From Leucobacter sp. OLIS6 (GTDB lineage: Bacteria > Actinomycetota > Actinomycetes > Actinomycetales > Microbacteriaceae): 64,000 nucleotides of DNA. The translations under genes were made by a program, and so were the position numbers. The stretch lies in the NCBI RefSeq assembly GCF_002752355.1, contig NZ_MRAV01000011.1:1-64000 (forward strand), given 5' to 3'. Below are positions 27,854-36,602 of this stretch, one piece after another (position 1 is the first letter of the stretch; every line of letters begins with the position of its first letter). The notes below the pieces were generated by a model. It saw only the letters and a list, made by a program, of their open reading frames with translations, was not told the origin of the DNA and made no database searches.

Positions 27854-29269
27854 TCAGGCGAAGAGCTCGCGCACGCGCGGGATCACGCGTTCGTAGTCGG
27901 CGCGCACGGTGCGATACGCCTCGACGAGCTCGGGCTCCGGTTCGACCAGTTGCCCGGGCCGCACCATGGCCGCCACCGCCGCGTCCCAATCCGGGTGCAG
28001 CCCGATCGCGACCGCCGCCGAGACCGCGGCTCCGACGCCCGCGGCGTCGGCGATCCCGGGCCGTCGCACCGGCCGGTCGAACACGGCGGCCAGGATCCGG
28101 AGCATCAGCTCGGAAGCTGCCCCGCCCCCGGTCACGACGACCTCGCGCAGCTCGCGGCCCTGGGCCTCGACGAGCGCGCGACAGCTGCCCCCGACCGTCA
28201 CCGCGAGGGCCTCGAGGATCGCACGGAACACGTGTCCGCGGCCCTGGGTCCCGTCGAAACCGACGATGGCCCCGCGGCGTTCGGGCGCATCGCTGGGCGC
28301 GAGCCAGTCGAGGGAGACGATCAGTCCGCCGCTGCCGGGAGGCACCGACTCCGCCTCGCGACCGAGCTCCGCCTCGCTCGGCGCAGCCCCCGGCTCGCGC
28401 CCCGCCCCGAGAAGCTCGCGGAACCAGCTCACCGTCCACATGCCGCGGCGGACCCCGGCGCACTCCACCAGGTAGCTGCCGGGCTCCGCCCCGAAATTGA
28501 CCCAGGCCTCGGAGAGCGGCGGTTCCGCCCGCTCGCTGAGCGTCATGCCCGAGACGTAGGTGCCGAGCGAGATGAGCGCCCGGTCGGGCTCTCGGAGCCC
28601 CGCGCCCAGGGCCTCTACCGCCTTGTCGTTCGAGGTCGCGACGACGGGCAGCCCCTCGGGCAGGCCGGTCGCGGCCGCCGCCGCCGCCGTCACACCGCCG
28701 AGGATCGTGCCCGGAGCGACGAGGTCGAACAGCATCTCGCGCGGCATCCCGGTACGCACGAACGCCTCCGGGTCCGCGCTCCACGTCCAACGCTCCGGGT
28801 CCACGGGCCAGACCCCCTGCGCGTTGCCGGCGGTGTCCCGGCGCTCTCCCGTCAGCCGGAAGCCGAGGTAGCCCGACGAGGTCGTGAGGTACCGCGCATC
28901 GACGGGCGATTCCGCAGCCGAGTGCGGGCGGGACAGGCGTTCGTCCATCCAGCTCATGACCGGCTGCGCGAGCGACCCGTCCTCCCGCAGCACAGCGCGG
29001 CAGAAGCGGATCGTGCAGAGCCCGACGCCGACGATCTCGGCTGCGTCTCCCCCGGCATCCGCGAACGCCGTCAGCACCGCCCGCACGGTCGCCGCGAGCG
29101 AATCCCAGAGATCATCGTCCGGGTGCTCCCAGCGCCCCGGCCCCGGCGACGCGTACGGGCGGAGCGCCCGCTGCGCGCTCGCGCGCAGGACCCCGCGCGC
29201 GTCGAACACCGACACCTTGGTGCTCTGCGAGCCGCCGTCGATAGCGATCACGCAGGGTCCCGAACCCAC
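27854..29269 (-). CDS. FGGY-family carbohydrate kinase
   Basis: This kinase has an actin-like fold, with the phosphate-1 motif AIDGGSQSTKVSVFD near the N-terminus, the SLGTYVSGM segment and the C-terminal VVTGGGAASELMLRILAAVF motif of the FGGY group. The substrate is a sugar, polyol or related alcohol and cannot be fixed. Two in-frame GTG starts are possible: 29269 (471 residues, used here) and 29251 (465 residues, beginning MIAIDGG, which fits the family well). It is the last gene of the Fae-type cluster, 8 bases after the FAD oxidase gene. Confidence 0.85.
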   Translation of the reverse strand: MGSGPCVIAIDGGSQSTKVSVFDARGVLRASAQRALRPYASPGPGRWEHPDDDLWDSLAATVRAVLTAFADAGGDAAEIVGVGLCTIRFCRAVLREDGSLAQPVMSWMDERLSRPHSAAESPVDARYLTTSSGYLGFRLTGERRDTAGNAQGVWPVDPERWTWSADPEAFVRTGMPREMLFDLVAPGTILGGVTAAAAAATGLPEGLPVVATSNDKAVEALGAGLREPDRALISLGTYVSGMTLSERAEPPLSEAWVNFGAEPGSYLVECAGVRRGMWTVSWFRELLGAGREPGAAPSEAELGREAESVPPGSGGLIVSLDWLAPSDAPERRGAIVGFDGTQGRGHVFRAILEALAVTVGGSCRALVEAQGRELREVVVTGGGAASELMLRILAAVFDRPVRRPGIADAAGVGAAVSAAVAIGLHPDWDAAVAAMVRPGQLVEPEPELVEAYRTVRADYERVIPRVRELFA

Positions 29270-29277
29270 GCCCGGCC

Positions 29278-30738
29278 CTACGCGATCGGGAAGACGGTGC
29301 CGAGGTTCATGATCCCGTTGGGATCGAACTGGCGTTTGAGGCCCGCGAGCAGCGGGTAGGCCGTGCCGTGCTCCTCCAGGGTCCACGGGGTGCGGTACTT
29401 GCCGATGCCGTGGTGGTGCACCATGGAGCCGCCCAGTCGCAGCGCCTCCTCGACGATGATCGCGTTGAGCGGCACGTGGTACTCGGCGATCTCCTCGCGC
29501 GGCTCGCAGTCGATCCGATAGTCGTAGACGAAGTAGAGGTTGGTCCCCGTCTGGTAACTGTGCGAGGAGTGCGCGCCGAGCATGGTGAGGTCGGCCTCGC
29601 GCAGGAACTCGGTGCGGACGCGGTGCATCACGGACTCGAACAGCTCGCGGACCCCCAACCAGCCGATGGAGACCTCGGTCGTGTACCCGAGGTGCGCGGT
29701 CTCGAGCATGGTGCGCTTCTCGGCGTCGATCTTGTCCTGCCCCCAGTTGAGCCCGTCGAACCAGGCCTCGACGAGCGCCGGGTCCACCGGCTCGTGCGGG
29801 ATCCCGGCGAAGATCCGTTCCACGCCCTCGGCCGTGGCATCGGCGATCGCCTGCGGTCCCTCGGCCACGACCACCACCACGGCCCGGCCGCCCGCGAAGT
29901 GGGCGAAGTGCTGGGCCGCGTCCTCCTCCGAGTAGGCGCGAGCGACCGAGGGCCGATAGCCCTCGACGATGATCTCTCGGAGGCCCTCGACGCCCGCAGG
30001 CAGGGACTCGACGAGGAATCCGAGGAATCGCAGGTGCTCCGGCCGGTGCCGGAAGATCTTCACGGTGACCTCGGTGATGAAGCAGAGCGCCCCCTCGTTG
30101 CCGATCACGATGTGGCGGATGTCGGGCCCGGCCGCGCGCCGCGGCACGTTCTTGATGCGCCGCACCGCGCCGCCGGGAAACACCGCCTCGAGCCCCATTG
30201 TGAGGTCCTCGATGCCGCCGTAGAGGGTCGAGAACTGACCGATCGAGCGCGTCGCCACGAGCCCGCCCATCTGCGCGATGGGCTTCGACTGGGGCGAGTG
30301 CCCCGTCGTCAGCCCGCGCGCGCGCAGTTCGTCCTCGAGGCGCTGCAGCGGCACGCCGCACTGCGCGGTCGCCGTCATGTTCACCGGATCGATGTCGAGG
30401 ATCGCGTCCATCTGCGAGCCGTCGAGCACGATCGTGTCGTCGACGATCGTCTCGAGTCCGCCCTCCGTCGCGGTGCGGCCGGTGCGCGGCACCACGTTGA
30501 TGAGGTGCTCGTCGGCGAAGGCGAGCACGCGCGCGACGTCCTCGGTCGAGCGCGCCAGCACGATCGCGGCCGGGATCGGGCCGTCGAAGATGCCGTGCAC
30601 CGCCGTGTACTTCTTGAAGCGGTCGACGCTCGCCTCGCGCAATTCCTGTTCGTCGGTGACGATCTGCTCGGGCGTGAGGAGCCGCTCCAGACGGGCGACG
30701 ATCTCGGAGCGTTCGAGCGGCGATCGGGATGCAACCAT
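29278..30738 (-). CDS. FAD-linked oxidase (alkyl-DHAP synthase / D-lactate dehydrogenase-like)
   Basis: The N-terminal FAD_binding_4 domain (about 50-230) of this 486-residue flavoprotein includes PRTGRTATEGGLE and QSKPIAQMGGLVATRS. The C-terminal FAD-oxidase domain has the SMVHHHGIGKYR motif, which is like the HHHG motif of alkyldihydroxyacetone-phosphate synthase. Bacterial members usually oxidise 2-hydroxy acids, so that is the likelier role. It is encoded downstream of the SDR gene in the minus-strand cluster. Oxidation of a hydroxy acid or hydroxy compound produced there is inferred. Confidence 0.85.
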   Translation of the reverse strand: MVASRSPLERSEIVARLERLLTPEQIVTDEQELREASVDRFKKYTAVHGIFDGPIPAAIVLARSTEDVARVLAFADEHLINVVPRTGRTATEGGLETIVDDTIVLDGSQMDAILDIDPVNMTATAQCGVPLQRLEDELRARGLTTGHSPQSKPIAQMGGLVATRSIGQFSTLYGGIEDLTMGLEAVFPGGAVRRIKNVPRRAAGPDIRHIVIGNEGALCFITEVTVKIFRHRPEHLRFLGFLVESLPAGVEGLREIIVEGYRPSVARAYSEEDAAQHFAHFAGGRAVVVVVAEGPQAIADATAEGVERIFAGIPHEPVDPALVEAWFDGLNWGQDKIDAEKRTMLETAHLGYTTEVSIGWLGVRELFESVMHRVRTEFLREADLTMLGAHSSHSYQTGTNLYFVYDYRIDCEPREEIAEYHVPLNAIIVEEALRLGGSMVHHHGIGKYRTPWTLEEHGTAYPLLAGLKRQFDPNGIMNLGTVFPIA

Positions 30739-30794
30739 GGCGTTCGGGATCCTGTTCTCTCGGGTGTGGTCGGTTCGAATCGGGCGGGCGCGGG

Positions 30795-31571
30795 TCAGCG
30801 CACGAGGTAGCCGCCGTCGACGGTCAGCACGTGGCCGTTCACGAAGTCGGAGGCGCGGCTGGCGAGGAAGACGGTGGCGCCCATGAGGTCGGCGATGTCG
30901 CCCCAGCGCGCGGCCGGGGTGTGGTCGATGATCCGCCGGTTGCGCTCGGGGTCCGAGCGGGTCTCCTCGGTGATGGAGGTCTTGAAGTAGCCGGGAGCGA
31001 TGGCGTTCACCTGGATCCCGTACCCGCCGAGCTCGTCGGCGTAGGCCCGGGTGAGCCCCGCGATCCCGTGCTTCGTCGCCGCGTAGGCCGGCGAGCCGAG
31101 GCCGCCGAGGAACGCGAACAGCGACGCGATGTTGATGATCTTGCCCGAGCCCTGCGGGATCATGGCTTTCGCGGCCTCGTGGCTCATCTCGAACGCGCCG
31201 GTCAGATTGACGGCCATCATTGGGTCCCACAACTCACGGCCGAACTCGACGACGTCGGCAATGCGGCTGATCCCGGCGGAGTTCACCAGGATGTCGACGC
31301 CGCCGAGCTCTTCGACGCACCGGGCGACCGCGGTGCGGGGCGCCCCGGGAACGGTGATGTCGACCGCGAGCTCCGCGTACCGCACGCCCTCGGCCCGCAC
31401 GAGCTCGGCGGTCTCGCCGTCGTCGTCGTGCAGCCCGGGCACGAAGACATCCGCGCCGGCCTTCGCAAGCGCCAGGGCGAAGCCTTGGCCGAGCCCGCGA
31501 TTGCCGCCGGTGACGATCGCGCGACGCCCCGCGAGCGAGAACAGGTCGAGCGAGAAGTCGGTGATGTTCAC
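30795..31571 (-). CDS. SDR-family oxidoreductase (KduD/gluconate 5-dehydrogenase-like)
   Basis: This 258-residue classical SDR has TGGNRGLG around 21-28, the NSAG motif, Ser in INIASLFAF and the YAATK catalytic pair. The N-terminal FSLDLFSLAGRRAIVTGG is typical of KduD and gluconate 5-dehydrogenases. The start is GTG at 31571, overlapping the stop of the hydroxyacid dehydrogenase gene (GTGA). It sits in a coupled operon with the Fae homologue gene, so it probably oxidises a polyol or hydroxy-keto intermediate. Substrate unknown. Confidence 0.88.
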   Translation of the reverse strand: MNITDFSLDLFSLAGRRAIVTGGNRGLGQGFALALAKAGADVFVPGLHDDDGETAELVRAEGVRYAELAVDITVPGAPRTAVARCVEELGGVDILVNSAGISRIADVVEFGRELWDPMMAVNLTGAFEMSHEAAKAMIPQGSGKIINIASLFAFLGGLGSPAYAATKHGIAGLTRAYADELGGYGIQVNAIAPGYFKTSITEETRSDPERNRRIIDHTPAARWGDIADLMGATVFLASRASDFVNGHVLTVDGGYLVR

Positions 31572-32512
31572 GCCGCGGCCCCGATTCCCTCGGCCGCGCC
31601 CTCGAGCCGCAGCTCGCGCCCCAGCAGCTGTTCGTAGAGCCGGAACGGCGTCATCTCGCCGGCACGGTCGCCGTAGCTGGCCCGCGCCCGGCGGAACACC
31701 TGCTCGACGAGCGAGGACAGCTCGACGGGGACGCCGACCGAGCGCGACAGGTCGACCGACAGGCCGAGATCCTTGCAGGCCAGGGCGATCGCGAAGCCCT
31801 CGTCGTAGTCGCCGTGCGCGAGGATCGAGAGCACATCGCGCTCCACGAACGCGCTGTTCGCCGGGCTCGCGATGAGCGATTCCCGCAGCACTCCGAGGTC
31901 CACGCCGGCGGCGACGCCGGTCGCGAGCACCTCGGCGGTGGCGACGAGGTGCGAGAACCAGAGCTGGTTGATCATGAGCTTGACCGCGTAGCCCGCACCA
32001 GCGCCGCCCACGTGCAGGATCCGCTCGGGGTCCCCCATCGCCTCGAGCACCGGGCGCACCCGCTCGACGTCGGCGGCCTCGCCTCCGACGAAGATCTGCA
32101 GCATCCCGTTCGCCGCCCCGACCGACATCCCGCTGACGGGGGCGTCGAGGATCCGCAGCCCGCGTTCGGCCGTGGCCGTGCGGATCCGTTCGACGACGTC
32201 GGGCACGGAGGTCGACATGTCGATCCAGGTGCCCCCGTCGGCGATCCCGGCGAGGATCCCGTCGGGCCCTTCGGCGGCGTCCGCCACGTGCCGCGGGGTC
32301 GGCAGCATCGTGATCACGAGGTCGCTCGACCGGGCGACCTCGGCGGCGGTATCGGCCCAGACCGCACCGCCGGCGACCAGCTCGGCCGCGGCCTCGCGGC
32401 GCAGATCGCTGACGACGAGCGGGAACCCGGCGGCCTGCAGGTTGCGGGTCATGCCCGAGCCCATGCTGCCGAGCCCGATGAACCCGACGGTGGGCAGTGG
32501 AGTGTCGTTCAT
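31568..32512 (-). CDS. Beta-hydroxyacid dehydrogenase (3-hydroxyisobutyrate dehydrogenase family)
   Basis: This 314-residue NAD(P)-dependent enzyme has the Rossmann motif GFIGLGSMGSGM near the N-terminus, the substrate-binding DAPVSGMSVGA and the catalytic Lys in GAGYAVKLMINQ. The family reduces or oxidises small beta-hydroxy acids (3-hydroxyisobutyrate, tartronate semialdehyde, others). ATGA overlap with the Fae-like gene and GTGA overlap with the SDR gene show coupled translation. Valine degradation is possible but no valine genes adjoin it. Confidence 0.9.
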   Translation of the reverse strand: MNDTPLPTVGFIGLGSMGSGMTRNLQAAGFPLVVSDLRREAAAELVAGGAVWADTAAEVARSSDLVITMLPTPRHVADAAEGPDGILAGIADGGTWIDMSTSVPDVVERIRTATAERGLRILDAPVSGMSVGAANGMLQIFVGGEAADVERVRPVLEAMGDPERILHVGGAGAGYAVKLMINQLWFSHLVATAEVLATGVAAGVDLGVLRESLIASPANSAFVERDVLSILAHGDYDEGFAIALACKDLGLSVDLSRSVGVPVELSSLVEQVFRRARASYGDRAGEMTPFRLYEQLLGRELRLEGAAEGIGAAA

Positions 32513-33045
32513 GCTGAGAGCGCGTCCTTCGGCGTGTAGAAGGGGTTGGAGGGGGTGTCGCGGGCAGCCAGCACCTCGTCGAGCGCGGGCAGGCCCGCGG
32601 CTCCGTTCGCCAGTGCGGTGCGGGTCGCCTCGCGGTTGTTGCGGTAGATCTGCTCGGCGTCGTCGGCACCCGGGTTCACCCAGACGGCGGCGATCAGCGC
32701 GTGCGTGTCGGCGTGCCGGGCCGGGATCGTGCCGGCTGCCACGGCGTCAGCCACCCCGGCAGCGACCCCCGCCTGCGCCGGTCCCCAGATGTGCGTGCCG
32801 TGGGCATCGGTCTCGGGGGCGGCCTTCGTCACGAAGAGCGTGAGCGGCTTCACGGGGAGCGAGGGGCGGAGCACCGCGACGAAGGGCACGTGGCCCTGGC
32901 TCGGCGAGGCGAGGGCCGTGGCCCACGCCGCGCCCGTCGGCCCGTCTCGGTGGCCGAGCACGGTGTTGATGTGCGCGGCGTTCACGCCGGATCCGACGAA
33001 GCTCTCGCCGATCTGCACGGCTGCGGACTCGGACTCGGTGCTCAC
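32509..33045 (-). CDS. Formaldehyde-activating enzyme (Fae) homologue
   Basis: This 178-residue protein shows the Fae family pattern along most of its length: GESFVGSGVNAAHINTVLG, PVKPLTLFVTK, HIWGPAQAGVAAGVADAV and a C-terminal VLAARDTPSNPF. His25 aligns with the catalytic histidine of Fae. Known Fae condenses formaldehyde with tetrahydromethanopterin in methylotrophs. Most actinobacteria are not known to make that cofactor, so the real reaction here may use another acceptor or none. The GTG start at 33045 overlaps the transporter binding-protein stop (GTGA), which ties it to uptake. Its presence here is unexpected. Confidence 0.82.
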   Translation of the reverse strand: MSTESESAAVQIGESFVGSGVNAAHINTVLGHRDGPTGAAWATALASPSQGHVPFVAVLRPSLPVKPLTLFVTKAAPETDAHGTHIWGPAQAGVAAGVADAVAAGTIPARHADTHALIAAVWVNPGADDAEQIYRNNREATRTALANGAAGLPALDEVLAARDTPSNPFYTPKDALSA

Positions 33046-33983
33046 TTGATCAGCCCCTCGTCCTCGAGCCACTCGATGGCGACGTCCTGCGGGTCCTCGC
33101 CGTCGACGTCGACCTTCGCGTTGAGCTTCTGCATCACCTCGGTGGTGAGCTTGGGGCTGACCTGGCCGAGCACGTCCGCGATCTTCGGGTACTTCTTCAG
33201 CGTCGACTCCTTGAGGGTGAAGCCGCCCTGATAGCTCGGGAAGAACTGCTTGTCGTCCTCCATCACGGTCAGCTTCAGGGCCGGGATCCGGCCGTCGGTC
33301 TGGAACACCTCGCCGAAGTTGCAGTCGGTGCCCTTCTGCGTCGCGGTATAGATCACGCCGGTGTCGAGCATCTTCACGTTCGAAGCCGGTGCATCGAAGC
33401 CGTAGGCCTTGGTGAGCCCGGGCCAGCCGTCGTCGCGCGTCGAGAACTCGCTCTCGATGCAGAAGGTCTGGTCGGCCTGCGGCAGCTTCGCGACGTCGCT
33501 GAGCGTCTTCACGCCGAGCTTCTCGGCCTCGCTCGAGCGGATCGCGAACGCGTAGGTGTTGTTGAACGGCGCCGGCTTCAGCCATGCGATGCCCTTCTTC
33601 GCGTCCGCTTCCTTCACCGCGGTGAACTGCTCGTCGACGCCCTTCACCGGCGACGTGTTGCCGTTGTAGGTGATCCACGAGGTGCCCGTGTACTCCCAGT
33701 AGCCGAGGAACTGGTCGTTCTCGAGCGCCTGCCGAACGTTGGCGGACCCGACGAGCTTGGTGTTCGCCTTCACGTCCGCACCGTGCGCGTTGAGCAGCTC
33801 CGTGGTGATGTGGGCGAGGATGTACTGCTCCGAGAAGTCCTTGGAGCCGATCTCGCCGGTCAGCCCGGCCAGCTCCTGGTCTCCTCCGCCGGATCCTCCG
33901 GAGGATGAGGAGCATCCGGTGAGGGCGAGGGCGCCCGCGGCGAGCAGCGCCGCCGCGGCGAATCCGATTCTGCGAGTGTGCAT
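33042..33983 (-). CDS. Osmoprotectant ABC transporter substrate-binding lipoprotein (OpuCC/ProX-like)
   Basis: The lipoprotein signal of this 313-residue binding protein ends in LTGCSSS. The start of the mature domain, GSKDFSEQYILAHITTELL, is the hallmark of quaternary-amine-binding OpuCC/ProX proteins. Family ligands are glycine betaine, choline and carnitine, but Gly/Ala substitutions around the aromatic cage would change that. ATG 33983 follows AAGGA. It is encoded after two permease genes and an ATPase gene and before the Fae-like gene, so import and metabolism are linked. Confidence 0.9.
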   Translation of the reverse strand: MHTRRIGFAAAALLAAGALALTGCSSSSGGSGGGDQELAGLTGEIGSKDFSEQYILAHITTELLNAHGADVKANTKLVGSANVRQALENDQFLGYWEYTGTSWITYNGNTSPVKGVDEQFTAVKEADAKKGIAWLKPAPFNNTYAFAIRSSEAEKLGVKTLSDVAKLPQADQTFCIESEFSTRDDGWPGLTKAYGFDAPASNVKMLDTGVIYTATQKGTDCNFGEVFQTDGRIPALKLTVMEDDKQFFPSYQGGFTLKESTLKKYPKIADVLGQVSPKLTTEVMQKLNAKVDVDGEDPQDVAIEWLEDEGLIK

Positions 33984-34015
33984 GGGTGGTTCCTTTCGGG
34001 TGACGGGATCGGGCC

Positions 34016-34810
34016 TCAGAGGCCCTTCGGACGGACGACGTCTTCGATGACGCCGGCGACCCAATCGATGAGGATGGCGATGCAGGCGACCAGCACGGCG
34101 CCCACGAGGAGGACGGGATAGCGCTGCAGCTTCAGGCCGTTGACGATCATGTCGCCGAGGCCGCCCGCGTTGATGAAGGTCGCGACGGTCGCGACGCCGA
34201 CCGCGAAGACGAGCGCGGTGCGCAGGCCGGCGAGGATCACGGGAGAGGCCAGCGGCAGCTCGATGCGGCGCAGCACCTGCCCCGAGGTCATGCCCATGCC
34301 GCGGGCGGACTCGCGTACGCTCGGATCGACCTGGGCGAGGCCCGTGATCGTGTTGCGCAGCACCGGCAGGAACGAATAGATCACGAGCGCGAGCAGCGCC
34401 GTCGCGAACCCGGTCTGCCAGACGATCGCGAGCAGGATCACGACGCCGATGGCCGGGGTCGCCTGGCCGATGTTCGCGAGCCCGATCACGATCCCGCGGA
34501 ACACCCGCGAACGCGATCGGCTGACGGCGATGCCCGCCGGGATCGCGAGCACGGCGACGAGGACGGCGGCCAGCACCGAGAGGACGAGGTGCTCGCCGAT
34601 CCGGGCGACGATGTAGCCGGGGTTCAGCGTGCGGGACTCGATCGAATCGAGCTGCAGGCTGCCGACCCAGAGGAACAGCGCGAGCAGCACGCCGACCACA
34701 ACGAGGAGCGGGACGCAGCGGCGCAGGATCCTGCGCCCGCGACCGCTCGGTGCCGCGGGGATCGTGCCGATCAGCGCGGTCGGCGACGGAGTGATCTGCG
34801 GGGCGGACAC
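34016..34810 (-). CDS. Osmoprotectant ABC transporter permease (OpuCD-like)
   Basis: This 264-residue membrane protein has about six hydrophobic segments and the binding-protein-dependent EAA-type loop (ESARGMGMTSGQVLRRIELPLASPVI). The start is GTG at 34810, one base after the ATPase stop codon. It is one of the two permeases of the OpuC-like importer. It has a longer N-terminus than the other permease (residues 1-60, one extra helix). Confidence 0.9.
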   Translation of the reverse strand: MSAPQITPSPTALIGTIPAAPSGRGRRILRRCVPLLVVVGVLLALFLWVGSLQLDSIESRTLNPGYIVARIGEHLVLSVLAAVLVAVLAIPAGIAVSRSRSRVFRGIVIGLANIGQATPAIGVVILLAIVWQTGFATALLALVIYSFLPVLRNTITGLAQVDPSVRESARGMGMTSGQVLRRIELPLASPVILAGLRTALVFAVGVATVATFINAGGLGDMIVNGLKLQRYPVLLVGAVLVACIAILIDWVAGVIEDVVRPKGL

Positions 34811-34811
34811 G

Positions 34812-35849
34812 TCACGCCCTCCCGCGCGCGGCCCCGGGTGCGCTCGCGCCGAGCACGTCCGAGATGGCCGCGTGATCGATCGAGCCGACGATCCGATCCC
34901 CGTCGAGGACGTTGATGCGCGGAGCCCCAGTGACGACCAGCCGGTCGAGCGCCTCGCGCAGGGAGTCCCGCACGCCGATCGTCTGCGGCGGGGCGTCTCC
35001 CGCCGCAGCGCCGAGCGCAGCCTCCGACACCGGCATGAGCGCGAGCCGCTTGAGGGCGGCGCCCTGGCCGATGAACGAGCTCACGTACTCGCTGGCGGGG
35101 TTCGCCAGGATGTTCGCAGGGGTGTCGAACTGCTCGATCCGGCTGCGCTCGCCGAGCACCGCGATGCGGTCGCCCATGCGGATCGCCTCCTCGAAGTCGT
35201 GCGTGACGAAGATGATCGTCTTGCCGATGTCCTCCTGCAGGCGCAGGAACTCGGCCTGCAGCTTCTCGCGCGTGATCGGGTCCGTCGCGCCGAACGGCTC
35301 GTCCATGAGCATCACCGGCGGGTCGGCGGCGAGCGCCCGGGCGACGCCGACGCGCTGCTGCTGGCCGCCGGAGAGCTGGCGGGGGTAGCGGTTCGCGAAG
35401 ACGCCGGGGTCGAGCTGCACGGTCGTCAGGAGCTCCTCCACCCGCTCCGCGATGCGGGCCTTCGACCAGCCGAGGAGCTTCGGCACGGTCGCGATGTTCT
35501 CGGCGATGGTGAAGTGCGGGAACAGGCCGATCTGCTGGATCACGTAGCCGATGTGCCGTCGCAGTTCGTTGCCGTCGAGCGAAAGCACGTCGTTGCCGCC
35601 GATCCGGATCGATCCGGAGGTGGGCTCGATGATCCGGTTGATCATTTTCATCGTGGTGGTCTTGCCGCAGCCGCTGGGGCCGACGAACATGATCAGCTCG
35701 CCGGGGTCGATTCGCATCGAGAACTCCTCGACCGCGGCGACCTGCTGCCCGGGGTACTGCTTGCTGACTCGGTCGAGTTCGAGGTCGACGCCGCCCTGAT
35801 GCGAGGCGAGCGCCGAGAGGATTCCGGTGTTCGTGGTGGGTTCAGGCAC
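34812..35849 (-). CDS. Osmoprotectant ABC transporter ATPase (OpuCA-like)
   Basis: This 345-residue ATPase has Walker A GPSGCGKTT (about 57-65), the Q-loop in VIQQIGLFPH, signature LSGGQQQRVGVARAL, and Walker B VMLMDEPFGATDP. A C-terminal tail (about 285-340) resembles a single CBS motif (INVLDGDRIVGSI). In OpuCA, CBS domains sense ionic strength; here the region is short and may be degenerate. It overlaps the first permease gene by 8 bases. Confidence 0.92.
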   Translation of the reverse strand: MPEPTTNTGILSALASHQGGVDLELDRVSKQYPGQQVAAVEEFSMRIDPGELIMFVGPSGCGKTTTMKMINRIIEPTSGSIRIGGNDVLSLDGNELRRHIGYVIQQIGLFPHFTIAENIATVPKLLGWSKARIAERVEELLTTVQLDPGVFANRYPRQLSGGQQQRVGVARALAADPPVMLMDEPFGATDPITREKLQAEFLRLQEDIGKTIIFVTHDFEEAIRMGDRIAVLGERSRIEQFDTPANILANPASEYVSSFIGQGAALKRLALMPVSEAALGAAAGDAPPQTIGVRDSLREALDRLVVTGAPRINVLDGDRIVGSIDHAAISDVLGASAPGAARGRA

Positions 35850-36531
35850 GGAGCCCCCTTGAGGTCGTGAAGCGGGAGATGAGGACGAAGAGACCGTCGA
35901 GCGCGAGCGCGAGCAGGATCACGACGACGGTTCCGGTGAGCGCGTAGTTGAGCGCGTTCTTGGACCCCAGCGAGGAGAGGCCCTTGAAGATGTACTCGCC
36001 GAGACCGGGTCCGGCGACGTAGGCGGCGATCGCGGCGATGCCGACCGTGAGCTGCGCGGCCACGCGCACTCCGGTGAGGATCACCGGCCAGGCGATCGGC
36101 AGCTGCACGGTGAGGAGCACCCGCGAGGATCCCATTCCGACGCCCCGCGCCGCTTCGAGCACCGAGACGGGCACTTCCCGGAGCCCGACGACGGTGTTGC
36201 GCACGATGGGCAGCAGCGAGTAGAAGACGAGCGCGACGACGGTGGGGAGCCAGCCGAGGCCGAGCACGGGGCTCAGCAGTGCCAGCAGCGCGAGCGAGGG
36301 GATCGTGATCGCGACTGCCGAGGCGGTGAGTACGGCGGAGCGCGCGAACCGGCGATCGCGCACGGCGATGCCGAGTGCGATGCCGATGATCATCGCGAGC
36401 ACGAGCGAGATCAGCACGACGACCAGGTGGTCGATCGTGAGCTGCACGATGTCTTCGCCGCGTCGGCGGAGGAAGGTCATGAGGCCTTCCCAACTGAATC
36501 CGGTCAATGGAATCCACTCCTGTCTCGTCAT
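35842..36531 (-). CDS. Osmoprotectant ABC transporter permease (OpuCB-like)
   Basis: This 229-residue permease has five or six hydrophobic segments and the EAA loop (EAARGVGMGSSRVLLTVQLPIAWPVI). The first ATG is 36531, but it has no ribosome-binding site. ATG 36480 (MTFLRRRGED) follows GGGAAGG and may be the true start, giving 212 residues. It is the first gene of the OpuC/Fae cluster, divergent from the IclR gene. Confidence 0.85.
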   Translation of the reverse strand: MTRQEWIPLTGFSWEGLMTFLRRRGEDIVQLTIDHLVVVLISLVLAMIIGIALGIAVRDRRFARSAVLTASAVAITIPSLALLALLSPVLGLGWLPTVVALVFYSLLPIVRNTVVGLREVPVSVLEAARGVGMGSSRVLLTVQLPIAWPVILTGVRVAAQLTVGIAAIAAYVAGPGLGEYIFKGLSSLGSKNALNYALTGTVVVILLALALDGLFVLISRFTTSRGLRA

Positions 36532-36560
36532 TGAGGCGGGCGCCAGGGTCCGTGAAAGCC

Positions 36561-36588
36561 ACGGTACTGGTGGTGATCATTTGGTCAA
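36561..36588 (-). promoter_or_regulatory. Candidate promoter of the OpuC/Fae cluster
   Basis: On the minus strand TTGACC (36588-36583), a 16-base spacer and TACCGT (36566-36561). It lies in the 71-base divergent region. An imperfect GGTTG/CAACC inverted repeat (36590-36611) adjoins it and reaches the IclR start, so it is a candidate IclR operator. Confidence 0.4.
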
Positions 36589-36602
36589 AGGTTGTTGATG
36601 AT

